From Bolinopsis microptera (taxonomy: Eukaryota; Ctenophora; Tentaculata; Lobata; Bolinopsidae): DNA of 64,000 bases. Of the stretch, positions 47,801-55,765 are shown in pieces. Position 1 is the stretch's first letter. Every line of letters begins with the position of its first letter. The translations under genes and the position numbers were made by a program. The DNA lies in contig NC_087075.1 of NCBI RefSeq assembly GCF_026151205.1, positions 62,001 through 126,000 on the forward strand, in the 5' to 3' direction. The notes under the pieces were generated by a model. The model ran no database searches. It saw only the letters and a list, made by a program, of their open reading frames with translations, and was not told where the DNA came from.

Positions 47801-48343
47801 GTAAAACAGAAAATGGGCCTTCGAGCAGTATTACCTGGTTTCGTCAATTACTGGTACAAGGACGGTATCCCCCCAGCAAGTACCAAGTCTGGCTTTTATT
47901 CACATAAAATATTGACAGTACACAGTATCATTGTAAAGAACGCACTCATTTTAATGCATAAATTGAAAAACTTTCCTAATCTAGTACCATTGTCTCTCAA
48001 GAAAACAATTCCCAAAAGTGCACCATTATTTAATACTAACCTGGATTCTATTCTCACTACACAATGGTCAGAAAAGTATGGTCAACACCCTTACAACAAC
48101 TCAGTATTTTTTAAAGGTCCATTATTAGCAATAAACCGATATAATGTTGCAGCAACTTCCCCGCCTAGTCTATTTAACCTGAACATTTACAAAACTTGTA
48201 TAAAAACTATGCTCATCGATCAGCAAAATGAAAACATCGAAGACGATTGGCCTAATTTCATGTTATATTGTATAACAGGACTAAGAAAATCAAAGCGTAA
48301 CATAAACCAAAATGCCGATAATAACCTTGTCTCTACATCTTAG
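44870..48343 (+). CDS. LINE ORF2: zinc finger, APE endonuclease, reverse transcriptase
   Basis: 1,157 residues, uninterrupted. A PHD-like Cys/His cluster (CSSCSGWC, CSWCQSNVHVKC, CTSCC) lies at about residues 17-60. The APE-type endonuclease (about 135-360) shows SMNIRSL, CFNETNC, GNVYRSPARR, GDFN (287-290), LIDHIY and SDH (354-356), so all catalytic blocks are intact. RT shows KVVPIHKGG, YRPISLL, QYGFRPGRS, LIDFSKAFDLVDH, GVPQGSILGPLLFIIYINDL and YADD (831-834). The C-terminal region with SHLNYCSLVWG is typical of CR1/L2-like elements. The protein nicks chromosomal DNA and primes cDNA synthesis at the nick. The ATG at 44870 is the first in frame. It is plausibly active. Confidence 0.95.
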   Translation: MEPTVTSENKVKIKCSSCSGWCYSIRNIRTCSWCQSNVHVKCFKDNLGCTSCCESIIPGFHATYYEIYDDYSKLNSDIFNPYDQNSRFNLIGDAMTNEEHQDSTWSNISSFLTSCQYKQQRNVKKSTCSQLKTFSMNIRSLIKNIDQLRDDIETYDKYDILCFNETNCTLGKLPNGINDVTLDGFHEPFIQDPIRPSGKGGGLATYVHKRVVDYDKIDIFTPNPEPTNTSGEFQFIKLHQCKGYNRTKIIGNVYRSPARRPEAFLEIFKNTLHNLGRHTRKHMTLHGDFNLDLLKHSSDQACQNIIDIASSYGFIQIVSRPTRLTDHSATLIDHIYTNNLEDTISCNVLTTDMSDHLAIVTTINLDNTPTSSYRSASNSQNVSQTETRRFNDTNNQKFRDLITDESWSEIFNNTNDANEQFNNLNTAYNKIYESAYPTKRQSRRQNERVNPKPWMLPWLEEAIERKNESYYDFVKEPSDSNRSKYDRLKKFCNKHIDKAKNKHFKKFFEQNKENSKKQWQMINSLLNRKKSKPTSIKLTDEDGSISTPAAVAEKFNDYFSNIAPKIKSEISSRTTFDPGGTHSTLRNATPSSIYLKPVTATEIQDVINLLKNKATLDTKIEPLKIANSCPSFTSVLAHVVNSSFEQGIFPQALKEAKVVPIHKGGSKSDIKNYRPISLLASFSKVFEKLMHNRVISFLDKYSILCENQYGFRPGRSCEHALLNAKDTILNSMSKKQVTLLLLIDFSKAFDLVDHSILLRKLDHYGIRGQALNWFKSYLTNRKQFVSIGSSKSSTNQILYGVPQGSILGPLLFIIYINDLPQISDIANFIMYADDANIFLIGENLNEVYDKLITLSDALVKWVDNNGLALNLKKTNYMIFSRQRNLNYRDVAISGVTIERKTEARFLGVIIDDKLNWSHHISAMKMKMSRYIGVMYKLKKYLPLEARLQIYQSFVQSHLNYCSLVWGFAAKSHIESLFVKQKMGLRAVLPGFVNYWYKDGIPPASTKSGFYSHKILTVHSIIVKNALILMHKLKNFPNLVPLSLKKTIPKSAPLFNTNLDSILTTQWSEKYGQHPYNNSVFFKGPLLAINRYNVAATSPPSLFNLNIYKTCIKTMLIDQQNENIEDDWPNFMLYCITGLRKSKRNINQNADNNLVSTS

Positions 48344-48716
48344 ATTATATGCACACACTTATGCATCACTCAATAAACGTCGCATATCTCATCAATTACA
48401 CTGCCAACATAGGACATTCTTTTTTATCGCCGCGATTTCAAATCAAGTTACAAATTCTACAAATTTTGAAGTGCTCAGTCTTGTTTTACTTTTCTTATCT
48501 TTACCTATTAACCATTGGAAAATAAAACTTTAAATTATAAACCTTCATTGCATACTTTACCGGTAGAATCTAAATTGAATAGTTTGAGATTTCCTTTACA
48601 TTTTATATTTATGCATGTGCCCCACGGGGATGAATTTCTTATTACCATTGATATTATATATATTTTTTTGAGTAAACATTGGCTGGTACCACGGGCCAGT
48701 CCCCAACAAACTAAAT

Positions 48717-48845
48717 TTATTATATTATGTTTATTTCACTATATATAGTAAATTATGTTTATTATTCTATATTTATTACATTATGTTTATTTCACTATAT
48801 TTATTACATTATGTTTATTACATTATATTTATTACGTTATGTTCA
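48717..48845. repeat. 28-bp minisatellite, right part
   Basis: TTTATTACATTATG-type units continue here after the LINE, with more variation than in the left part. Confidence 0.8.
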
Positions 48846-50454
48846 TTTCTGTCCCTTTTATGTCTCACAACGCGGCTTGAATATAATAAAGCAAGTACTA
48901 TGTAGCACTAGTTGTAAAGATTTAGAGAAATAATGGGAGCTGTATATTCACGTGGTTTGGTAAATGGTATTGTTTTGATTCCATCACATGTTATAGTCTT
49001 ACACTTGTCACGTACACACAAATATAAAATACTAAATCGCTAAATTTGCGTTTTTATAAAATTATTGTTCAAAAAAGTACTAACTTCAATAGCAAATACT
49101 TAAATGAAGGACCAAGCTAAAACAAATTTCCAGTAGATTTTCGGAATGCTTGAATGATTATCTAACTCCGATATGCCCTCAAATGTTGAATAAAATTACT
49201 TCTTATTGGAGCAAAATCGACTTGAAACGTTGTTACTTTGTAAAAAAAGAAGTTTTTAAAAACCGCATAAATTAACTTGATGACGCCATCAAGTGGTGAC
49301 AAACAAGTTTTCGTACAGTCACGGCTTGCTATCAGTTTAGGTACCTAGCGTACTTTATGGAATGACGGCGGTAGTCAGTGTCCAATTAGCTGAGGTTTAT
49401 CGTTATTGCCGAGTAGTGCTTCCGGGTAGTTACAAGTAACTGTTAAGATAATAACAATATCATAAGATTTAAATTTATTATATTAATAGAACTTAAACTA
49501 AAGTGAAAAATAAAGATTTTGACAATAAATGTTTTGTTTACAGTCGCCTTGGTAATGCTTGAGCCAGGCCACTTTGCACTGTTTGTTTGTTTGCTTGTTT
49601 GTTTTTTTGGGGACTGGTTTATAAGCTCCAGTCAATGTTTACGAATATGATAACTTTATAACATAATCATAAATGCATATCATAAATAGATCAAATCTGA
49701 AACAGAAATTTGCACGCAATTAATAAATTTTAAAAAAAAAGAAAATAAAAAGAACGGTTTATTGATAAAACAAAAGATAAAGCACTGTTTGCTTCCAACA
49801 GCCTTTCAGACTCGCGCTTAGTTTGTTTGGGACTGATTTAGGATATCGTAGATATTGCTATGCCTGTATGCCATTAGTTTGGATATGTAGTGTTGTGATT
49901 GTTAAAATCAATTACGGTTTGTGCTGATAGGAGAATAGTGATAATGGGGAATGTGGCAGTGTAAATGTGAACCTGGAATTTAGGATGTGTGCGGCTTATC
50001 CATTAATATTAGTTGCCGCTAGTCTGTGCTCAGTTTGTTCTGGTTTTTTGTGTGCAAATATATATATGTATTTCTTTTTATGTATATATCGTAGTTTATT
50101 TTTGTAATATCATATAATATATAGTACGTAATAATGACCATATGACTAATAACTGATGAACTAATTAACTAATTAAAACTAATTCACTAATTCACTAAAC
50201 TAATATGACCGTTATGTCCAGTAACTCTACCCAATTATGGGTTTTGGTAAAATATCAACCCTCTTTGGTTGATGTCAGGGTCGTTCACAAAGTTAAAATG
50301 TAAAACCGAGAACTTCATCAATAAGAAGGTAATTTCAACGATTTCGAAATTTTACCTTCTAAAACATTACCTTGTGTTTGAGTCAGCATATCTCTCGATC
50401 ACTGACTGAATCTGCCACTTTTTACTAATTCAAGTTGGTAGCTAGAGTGAGCTG
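48846..50454. other. AT-rich stretch with a LINE 3'-end remnant
   Basis: No supported coding sequence. At 49585-49645 (minus) lies GTAAACATTGACTGG, then CCAGTCCCC and a CAAA-type tail. This matches only the last 40 bases of the LINE at 42-48 kb and looks like a very short 3'-end insertion of that or a related family. Confidence 0.5.
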
Positions 50455-50475
50455 AGACATTAACAGGAACAGTAG
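50455..50475. repeat. leading piece of the 42-bp minisatellite
   Basis: GAGACATTAACAGGAACAG and following bases match the unit of the array at 51064-51775. The hAT element separates this piece from the rest. Confidence 0.8.
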
Positions 50476-51063
50476 CAGGGACGTAGCCAGGATTTTTCTT
50501 TGAGGGGGGCTGTCGGCGAGCGAAGCGAGCCGACGCGTCCAATCAAGCTGCGCAGCGAGCGAAGCGAGCAAGCTGTGGCAGGGGTCTGGGGGCGCAGCCC
50601 CCAGCGGGGTCCAGGGGCAGCCCCCCGGAAATTTTTTGCGAAACAGGGTGTTTTAGACGACATTTGGCATTAAAGAAATTTGTAGGACAGCAATAAACTG
50701 GGATTGAAAAGAATCAAGTACTCACGTAAATTTGGTAACTTCACAACAGCAATCTGCATTCTCCAATCAGAATTTACGACTTACTCAGGCCTCATCGTCT
50801 TAAGATTTTTACATTTCCTACGGTCTAGGGGACACTATTGACTATAATTATAGAAGTCTTCTAGAATGTTTGCTTGGATTTAATGACATATATTTACTAA
50901 TCCACAGTTCAAATCTTTGACTGACTGCAGTCATAAACACAGCCCAGTTACCAGGCGACCATGGGGACTAGGGGGCTTATCTTTTTTCTGGGGTTCGATT
51001 TTTTCCGGGGGGGGGCTGCCGCCCCCCTAGCCCCCCCCCCCCCCCCCCCTGGCTACGTGCCTG
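50476..51063. mobile_element. non-autonomous hAT-type element, 588 bp
   Basis: The ends are CAGGGACGTAGCCAGG and CCTGGCTACGTGCCTG (one mismatch as inverted repeats). AACAGTAG flanks both sides (50468-50475 and 51064-51071), an 8-bp hAT-type duplication. Subterminal GC-rich hairpins (GCGAGCGAAGCGAGC words, GGGGGCGCAGCCCCC) and G/C runs fill both ends. There is no transposase. It sits within a minisatellite unit. Confidence 0.9.
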
Positions 51064-51775
51064 AACAGTAGTAACAGAGCTCTCCTTGTGAGAGACGTTA
51101 ACAGGAACAGTAGTAACAGAGCTCTCCTTGTGAGAGACGTTAACAGGAACAGTAGTAACAGAGCTCTCCTTGTGAGAGACGTTAACAGGAACAGTAGTAA
51201 CAGAGCTCTCCTTGTGAGAGACATTAACAGGAACAGTAGTAACAGAGCTCTCCTTGTGAGAGACGTTAACAGGAACAGTAGTAACAGAGCTCTCCTTGTG
51301 AGAGACGTTAACAGGAACAGTAGTAACAGAGCTCTCCTTGTGAGAGACGTTAACAGGAACAGTAGTAACAGAGCTCTCCTTGTGAGAGACATTAACAGGA
51401 ACAGTAGTAACAGAGCTCTCCTTGTGAGAGACGTTAACAGGAACAGTAGTAACAGAGCTCTCCTTGTGAGAGACGTTAACAGGAACAGTAGTAACAGAGC
51501 TCTCCTTGTGAGAGACATTAACAGGAACAGTAGTAACAGAGCTCTCCTTGTGAGAGACATTAACAGGAACAGTAGCAACAGAGCTCTCCTTGTGAGAGAC
51601 GTTAACAGGAACAGTAGTAACAGAGCTCTCCTTGTGAGAGACATTAACAGGAACAGTAGTAACAGAGCTCTCCTTGTGAGAGACGTTAACAGGAACAGTA
51701 GTAACAGAGCTCTCCTTGTGAGAGACATTAACAGGAACAGTAGTAACAGAGCTCTCCTTGTGAGAGACGTTAATA
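51064..51775. repeat. 42-bp minisatellite, about 17 copies
   Basis: The unit contains AACAGGAACAGTAGTAACAG, GAGCTCTCCTTGTGAGAGAC and a GTT/ATT end. The common variant is G/A at one site. The length is a multiple of three and three or more frames are open; on the minus strand one frame reads NVSHKESSVTTVPV repeats after an ATG at 51804. Whether it is coding is unclear. Confidence 0.95.
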
Positions 51776-52094
51776 GAATTGCACGTGCTGATTAGAGTGC
51801 ACACTGAACGTTATATATATATATAATATAATATAATATAATATATATATTATTTGTAAGTAGGTGTTGTGGCTTGTGCTGCAGCCTGCGTTACTACTAC
51901 CACTCCAATAATGTCATGGTTTGGGTGATAATTCTTTAAGCGTACCCTGCAGTTTAAAGTGACGTCATATATAGAGATATAGGGACAGTATCAGTTGCGG
52001 AGATATGTAAGCATGATTTGGAACATTACTTGCAGTTACTTATTTAGAGACAACAGAGATTGCGTCATAATTGTTCCATTTGATACCTCTAATA
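51776..52094. other. short spacer with (AT)n
   Basis: A dinucleotide AT run at about 51810-51852. Nothing else recognised. Confidence 0.5.
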
Positions 52095-52131
52095 CTAATG
52101 ATTATACTTACTTGTACTTGATTAGGTCTCC

Positions 52132-54360
52132 TCAATCATTCGAGTGGCCTGCACCAATGAACTCCCGTTTGTGACGTATCATCTCCCTCCAAAGTTTTCG
52201 GTCACTAGCCATCTCGCTCGCTCCTTCTAGGTCTATGTCAGTGTTTCCTGTAAACGCTGCAGCATCTTCCAGCAAACATTTCATCCAGTTCTTTCTTGGA
52301 CGGCCCCTAGATCTTCTCCCATGCGCAGGGGTCCAGTTAAGCAGGTACTTAGGAAGCCTAGTGTCTGGCATTCTGGTGACATGGCCAAACCAACGCAGGC
52401 GGTTTGCTCCTATGAACGTCTCTACTGGATTTATCTTTGCACGCTCCAGCACTTCAGTGTTTCTAACCCGATCGAGCCATCTTATCCTAAGTATTCTCCT
52501 CAAGCAACGCTGATGGAACACCTCAAAGCGATGTAGCTGCTTTTTGGTTGTGTTCCAAACCTCACTACCATATAACAATATTGTCAAAACTGCTGCCTTA
52601 TAAATCCTGATCTTTGTATAAGACTGGATGTTGCGGTTTTTCCATATATTACTCAGTTGATTGAAGGCTCCGGAAGCTTTCTGAATCCTAGCTGACAGCT
52701 CACGGTCGATAGTACCGTCGCTGGAAATAATTGTACCTAAGTACGTAAAGTCACTAACTTGCTGCACTGGCGTGTCTTCAACAGTGATGTTCACTGTGGC
52801 TTCTTTCGTGTATGGCCGTTGAGAGGTTGCTTTACCAATGACCATAGCCTCAGTCTTTTTACCATTGATTCTGAGACCTCCCTGGGCACCATACATACAC
52901 AAAAGGTCAGTTGTTTCTTGAAGACCTTCCTCGCTGTTATCCAGTACAGCCATGTCATCTGCATAGTCTGTATCTAACACAGTGATATCATCAACAAGCG
53001 GACTGATAGATCTTTGAAGAACCGCTCCGTGGGACACCACTTTGTTGCTTTCTGTTCTCTCAGCAGCCACATTGAGGCAGACATTAAAAAGTGGGGGACC
53101 CTGAATGTCTCCTTGGCCACTGCCTGAACTTACTTCAAACCATTCTGATAGTTCACCATTGTGTCTAACAGCACTGACAGTTCCATTAAAGAATGCCTGT
53201 ATTATTCGAATGTATTTACATGGCAGGCCATAATGACTGAAAGCTTTCCAAATATAATTCCTGTCGATAGAATCAAAAGCTGCCTTGAAGTCCACAAAAT
53301 TTACATACAGGGGGAGATTATATTCAATGCAGTTATGTATAATAGTGCGGAGTGAATAAATCTGATCAATGCATGATCTGTTCTTTCTGAACCCACACTG
53401 ATTGTCTCGTAGCAAACTTTCCAAACCGTCACTCATGCGTTGTAAAATGATGATTTGATACAGTTTCGATGCTGTAGATCTTAAAGTGATCCCCCTATTA
53501 TTGGAGCAATGAGAGGTATCACCCTTCTTTGGTACAATTATCACGATGCCTTTCAACCAGTCGTCAGGCACTGCTTCTGAATTCCAAACTTTAGAGAACA
53601 ATTTCTCCATCCTATCCACAAGACCGCTTGCCCCATACTTTAACTGCTCATTAGAGATTTCGTCAATCCCAGCACTTTTGTGGTTCTTCAATTTTTTGAG
53701 ACAGTTTAAAATCTCAAGTCCAGTGGGTGGACCATCACCATCACCAAGATACGGAAAGCATGGAACCACTTCAAGATGGTCCAGGTCAGACAGATCCGCA
53801 TTCGTGGGAGGAGGGTTTAATAGCTCCGAAAAATGTTCTCCCCATCTCTCTCTCTGAGCAGAGGGATCAGCAATCAACTTCCCGGATTTGTCTCTTACAG
53901 CAGTTGATTTCCGATTCTTCTTACCGGACAGTGTTTTTATCCGTTGCCAGACTTCCCTTTGCCGGCCATGGACAGCAGCTGTTTCCAGATCTGCTGCAAC
54001 TCTAAGAGCCCAATTCTCGTCGTCTTTCCTGCAGCTCTTTTTGACAAGTTTGTTGGCTTGAGAATACTCGCTCCTATTGTTTTTGTCACTAGGCGCCATC
54101 TGTTTAATCTTACTGCGTTCTGCAATAAGGCTTTTTGTCTCCTGAGACAAATGCTGCTGCTTTCTGCGCCGGGGGCGCTCACCCAGTACCTCCATAGACA
54201 CTTCTTTAATAGTATCCTTAACTAATGTCCATTCTCCATCAAGATTCTCCTCCATTGGTAGGCAGCTAAAACGATTTTGAAGAGCAATGCAGTACTCTTC
54301 AACCTTGGACTGATCTCTAAGATTCTCAATTGCTGGAGATTTCCTACGAGAGGCGTTCAT
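52132..54360 (-). CDS. RTE-like reverse transcriptase
   Basis: 742 residues from ATG 54360. RT blocks: GIVIIVPKKGD, NRGITL, QCGFRKNRSCIDQI, VNFVDFKAAFDSIDR, GSGQGDIQGPPLFN and DYADDMAV with YADD at 466-469. The C-terminal part has TYLGTIISSDGTID, LLYGSEVWNTT, a zinc-finger-poor basic region and RLRWFGHVTRMPD...GRRSRGRPRKNW, usual for RTE-type and related LINE proteins. The ATG overlaps the stop of the endonuclease frame (ATGA). The first residues (SRRKSPAIENLRDQSKVEEY) look like the normal linker of a single EN-RT protein, so the split is probably a one-base loss in a run of A, or a translational coupling device. Confidence 0.9.
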   Translation of the reverse strand: MNASRRKSPAIENLRDQSKVEEYCIALQNRFSCLPMEENLDGEWTLVKDTIKEVSMEVLGERPRRRKQQHLSQETKSLIAERSKIKQMAPSDKNNRSEYSQANKLVKKSCRKDDENWALRVAADLETAAVHGRQREVWQRIKTLSGKKNRKSTAVRDKSGKLIADPSAQRERWGEHFSELLNPPPTNADLSDLDHLEVVPCFPYLGDGDGPPTGLEILNCLKKLKNHKSAGIDEISNEQLKYGASGLVDRMEKLFSKVWNSEAVPDDWLKGIVIIVPKKGDTSHCSNNRGITLRSTASKLYQIIILQRMSDGLESLLRDNQCGFRKNRSCIDQIYSLRTIIHNCIEYNLPLYVNFVDFKAAFDSIDRNYIWKAFSHYGLPCKYIRIIQAFFNGTVSAVRHNGELSEWFEVSSGSGQGDIQGPPLFNVCLNVAAERTESNKVVSHGAVLQRSISPLVDDITVLDTDYADDMAVLDNSEEGLQETTDLLCMYGAQGGLRINGKKTEAMVIGKATSQRPYTKEATVNITVEDTPVQQVSDFTYLGTIISSDGTIDRELSARIQKASGAFNQLSNIWKNRNIQSYTKIRIYKAAVLTILLYGSEVWNTTKKQLHRFEVFHQRCLRRILRIRWLDRVRNTEVLERAKINPVETFIGANRLRWFGHVTRMPDTRLPKYLLNWTPAHGRRSRGRPRKNWMKCLLEDAAAFTGNTDIDLEGASEMASDRKLWREMIRHKREFIGAGHSND

Positions 54361-55334
54361 TTTTTAAACTGAAGTTTGACTCTAAATTGACCCCGAACCA
54401 AATAATGATCGGAGCCAATGTCTGCACCCCTGCATGATCTTACGTCAAGTAGAGAGTGACTCCACTTGGTAGAAATACAGACATGGTCAATCTGATTTAC
54501 TCTGCGGCCATCTGGAGACTTCCAACTTCCTTTATGAATATCACGATGCTGGAAAAGCGTCCCACCGATTGTCAGTTGATGCAATGCACAGAAATCTAAT
54601 AGTCGAAGGCCGTTGTCATTTGATGAAACGTGAAGGGAATGCTTACCAATCACACCGGACCAAGCTGAGTTATCTTGGCCAATGCGAGCATTTAGATCTC
54701 CAAGTAAAAACTTCACGTCATGAGCTGGTAGTTCATCAAATGCCCCAGATAGCTGCTGATAAAAGTCATCCTTTACTCCGACTGCTGCATCCTCAGTTGG
54801 AGCATAAGCTATCACAATCGAAATGTTGATATGTCGACTGTGCAGCCTCGCTGCAAGAATACGTTCTGATATCGGACTGTATGAAATCAATGAATTTTTA
54901 GTCTTCTTCGAGAGGACTAAACCAACCCCTTGTCGTCTGTACCCATCACTTCTTCCTGAGTTAATAAAGAGGGACCCATCATCCAAGGTAACCTCACCAG
55001 TGCCGGGTCTGTGCGTCTCTGTCAGCCCCAAGACATCCATTTTATATGCTGACATATTCTGTGACAATTCATACAGCTTTGAGGAACTGCTCTCCAATGA
55101 TAACACATTCCACGTTCCCACATTAATGCTGTGTTTGATAAAGTTGCATGGGAGTGCTCTCCCCTTCTCCGGGTCCACATGAGTGATATGCTGTGAACTA
55201 ATAACACTGTTGAAATAAGGCGACTTCTTTGTTCTCATCTGCACACTGGGGTCCTTGCGGCTTTGCCCAGAGCACTTCATCCTGGCTACACCCCTCCTTG
55301 AACTCCGAGAGTCACTCCACTTTTGGTTATTCAT
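54357..55334 (-). CDS. RTE-like APE endonuclease
   Basis: 325 residues. APE-type blocks: VGTWNVLSL, LGLTETHRPG, RRQGVGLVLSKK, VIAYAPTEDA, LLGDLNARIG, NQIDHVCIS and GSDHYLVRG. All expected catalytic positions (N, E, D-x-N, SDH) are present. The first about 60 residues are basic and of unknown role. It ends in FKK followed by TGA inside AAAAAATGA, four bases from the RT start. It would nick target DNA; the separate RT frame below would then prime from it. Confidence 0.9.
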   Translation of the reverse strand: MNNQKWSDSRSSRRGVARMKCSGQSRKDPSVQMRTKKSPYFNSVISSQHITHVDPEKGRALPCNFIKHSINVGTWNVLSLESSSSKLYELSQNMSAYKMDVLGLTETHRPGTGEVTLDDGSLFINSGRSDGYRRQGVGLVLSKKTKNSLISYSPISERILAARLHSRHINISIVIAYAPTEDAAVGVKDDFYQQLSGAFDELPAHDVKFLLGDLNARIGQDNSAWSGVIGKHSLHVSSNDNGLRLLDFCALHQLTIGGTLFQHRDIHKGSWKSPDGRRVNQIDHVCISTKWSHSLLDVRSCRGADIGSDHYLVRGQFRVKLQFKK

Positions 55335-55659
55335 TGATGTTTCAGTAGCTATTTTAAGGTTGAAGGGTAGCTGGCCCCTCGAACCTGGTAGTTATTTATC
55401 GACCTTTATTGGTCTAGATCCATAGTTTTTTGTTGCACCTCATCTGTTTAAACTGGAATCACCCAGAACAGATTACTGTACTTAATAGTGGCACCTCGTA
55501 AAGGGTGTACTATGGTCATTGAAATAGGAGAGGTTATAAGTTACACGATCACTATTTCCTGAGATTATAAAAATCTCTTGCCACCTAATGATTATAGCAA
55601 TTTTTATTATATGTATAATATTCAGATTACTTGCTCTAAACTAACTATCCTAGCACCAG

Positions 55660-55765
55660 ATGGCACTACATTTAAATAACTCTGAGATGGTGCAGTACAG
55701 TGTTATCACCAGTAACTCTCTCTCCACCGTTCTGGGCATTTACACTGTTCTTAGTCTTATCGTGG
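55660..55765 (+). CDS. class A GPCR, exon 1 (N-terminus and start of TM1)
   Basis: First exon of a rhodopsin-family receptor, an integral plasma-membrane protein that signals through G proteins. ATG 55660 follows an in-frame TAG at 55651. The short extracellular N-terminus (MALHLNNSEMVQYSV) has one N-glycosylation sequon (NNS). TM1 begins at about residue 22 (STVLGIYTVLSLIV). The exon ends G|GTACGT in phase 1. Joining to exon 2 restores GLVGNVVVFW, with N40 the conserved N1.50. The ligand is unknown. The RTE element ends 75 bp upstream, so promoter sequence must lie in or beyond it, or a 5' non-coding exon exists (TATCCTAG before 55654 could be an acceptor). Confidence 0.85.

Larger units (their letters stand above)
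42341..48716 (+). mobile_element. apparently full-length LINE with AlkB-SGNH ORF1
   Basis: This is a two-ORF LINE inserted in the 28-bp minisatellite, which resumes on both sides. The 5'UTR (42341-42470) holds a 30-bp sequence twice (from ATCATTTTACTACTTTC at 42348 and 42383). ORF1 (42471-44240) and ORF2 (44870-48343) are both open. The 3'UTR (48344-48716) ends in GGCTGGTACCACGGGCCAG, a stem-loop shared with the copy at 2490-3357, then TCCCCAACAAA. Intact ORFs suggest recent movement. Exact target duplications cannot be told because the target is itself a repeat. Confidence 0.85.
52107..55584 (-). mobile_element. complete RTE-like LINE with 12-bp target duplication
   Basis: CTAATGATTATA occurs at 52095-52106 and again at 55585-55596, directly outside the element. 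The element is 3,478 bp: about 250 bp of 5' leader, an endonuclease frame, an overlapping RT frame and a very short 3' end (AAGTACAAGTAAG tail), as in RTE-type LINEs. It lies just upstream of the GPCR start (55660) in opposite orientation. Confidence 0.9.

Noticed and set aside
50460-50663. 67-codon minus frame in the hAT element
   Set aside because: It lies in the GC-rich subterminal hairpins of a non-autonomous element and has no transposase features.
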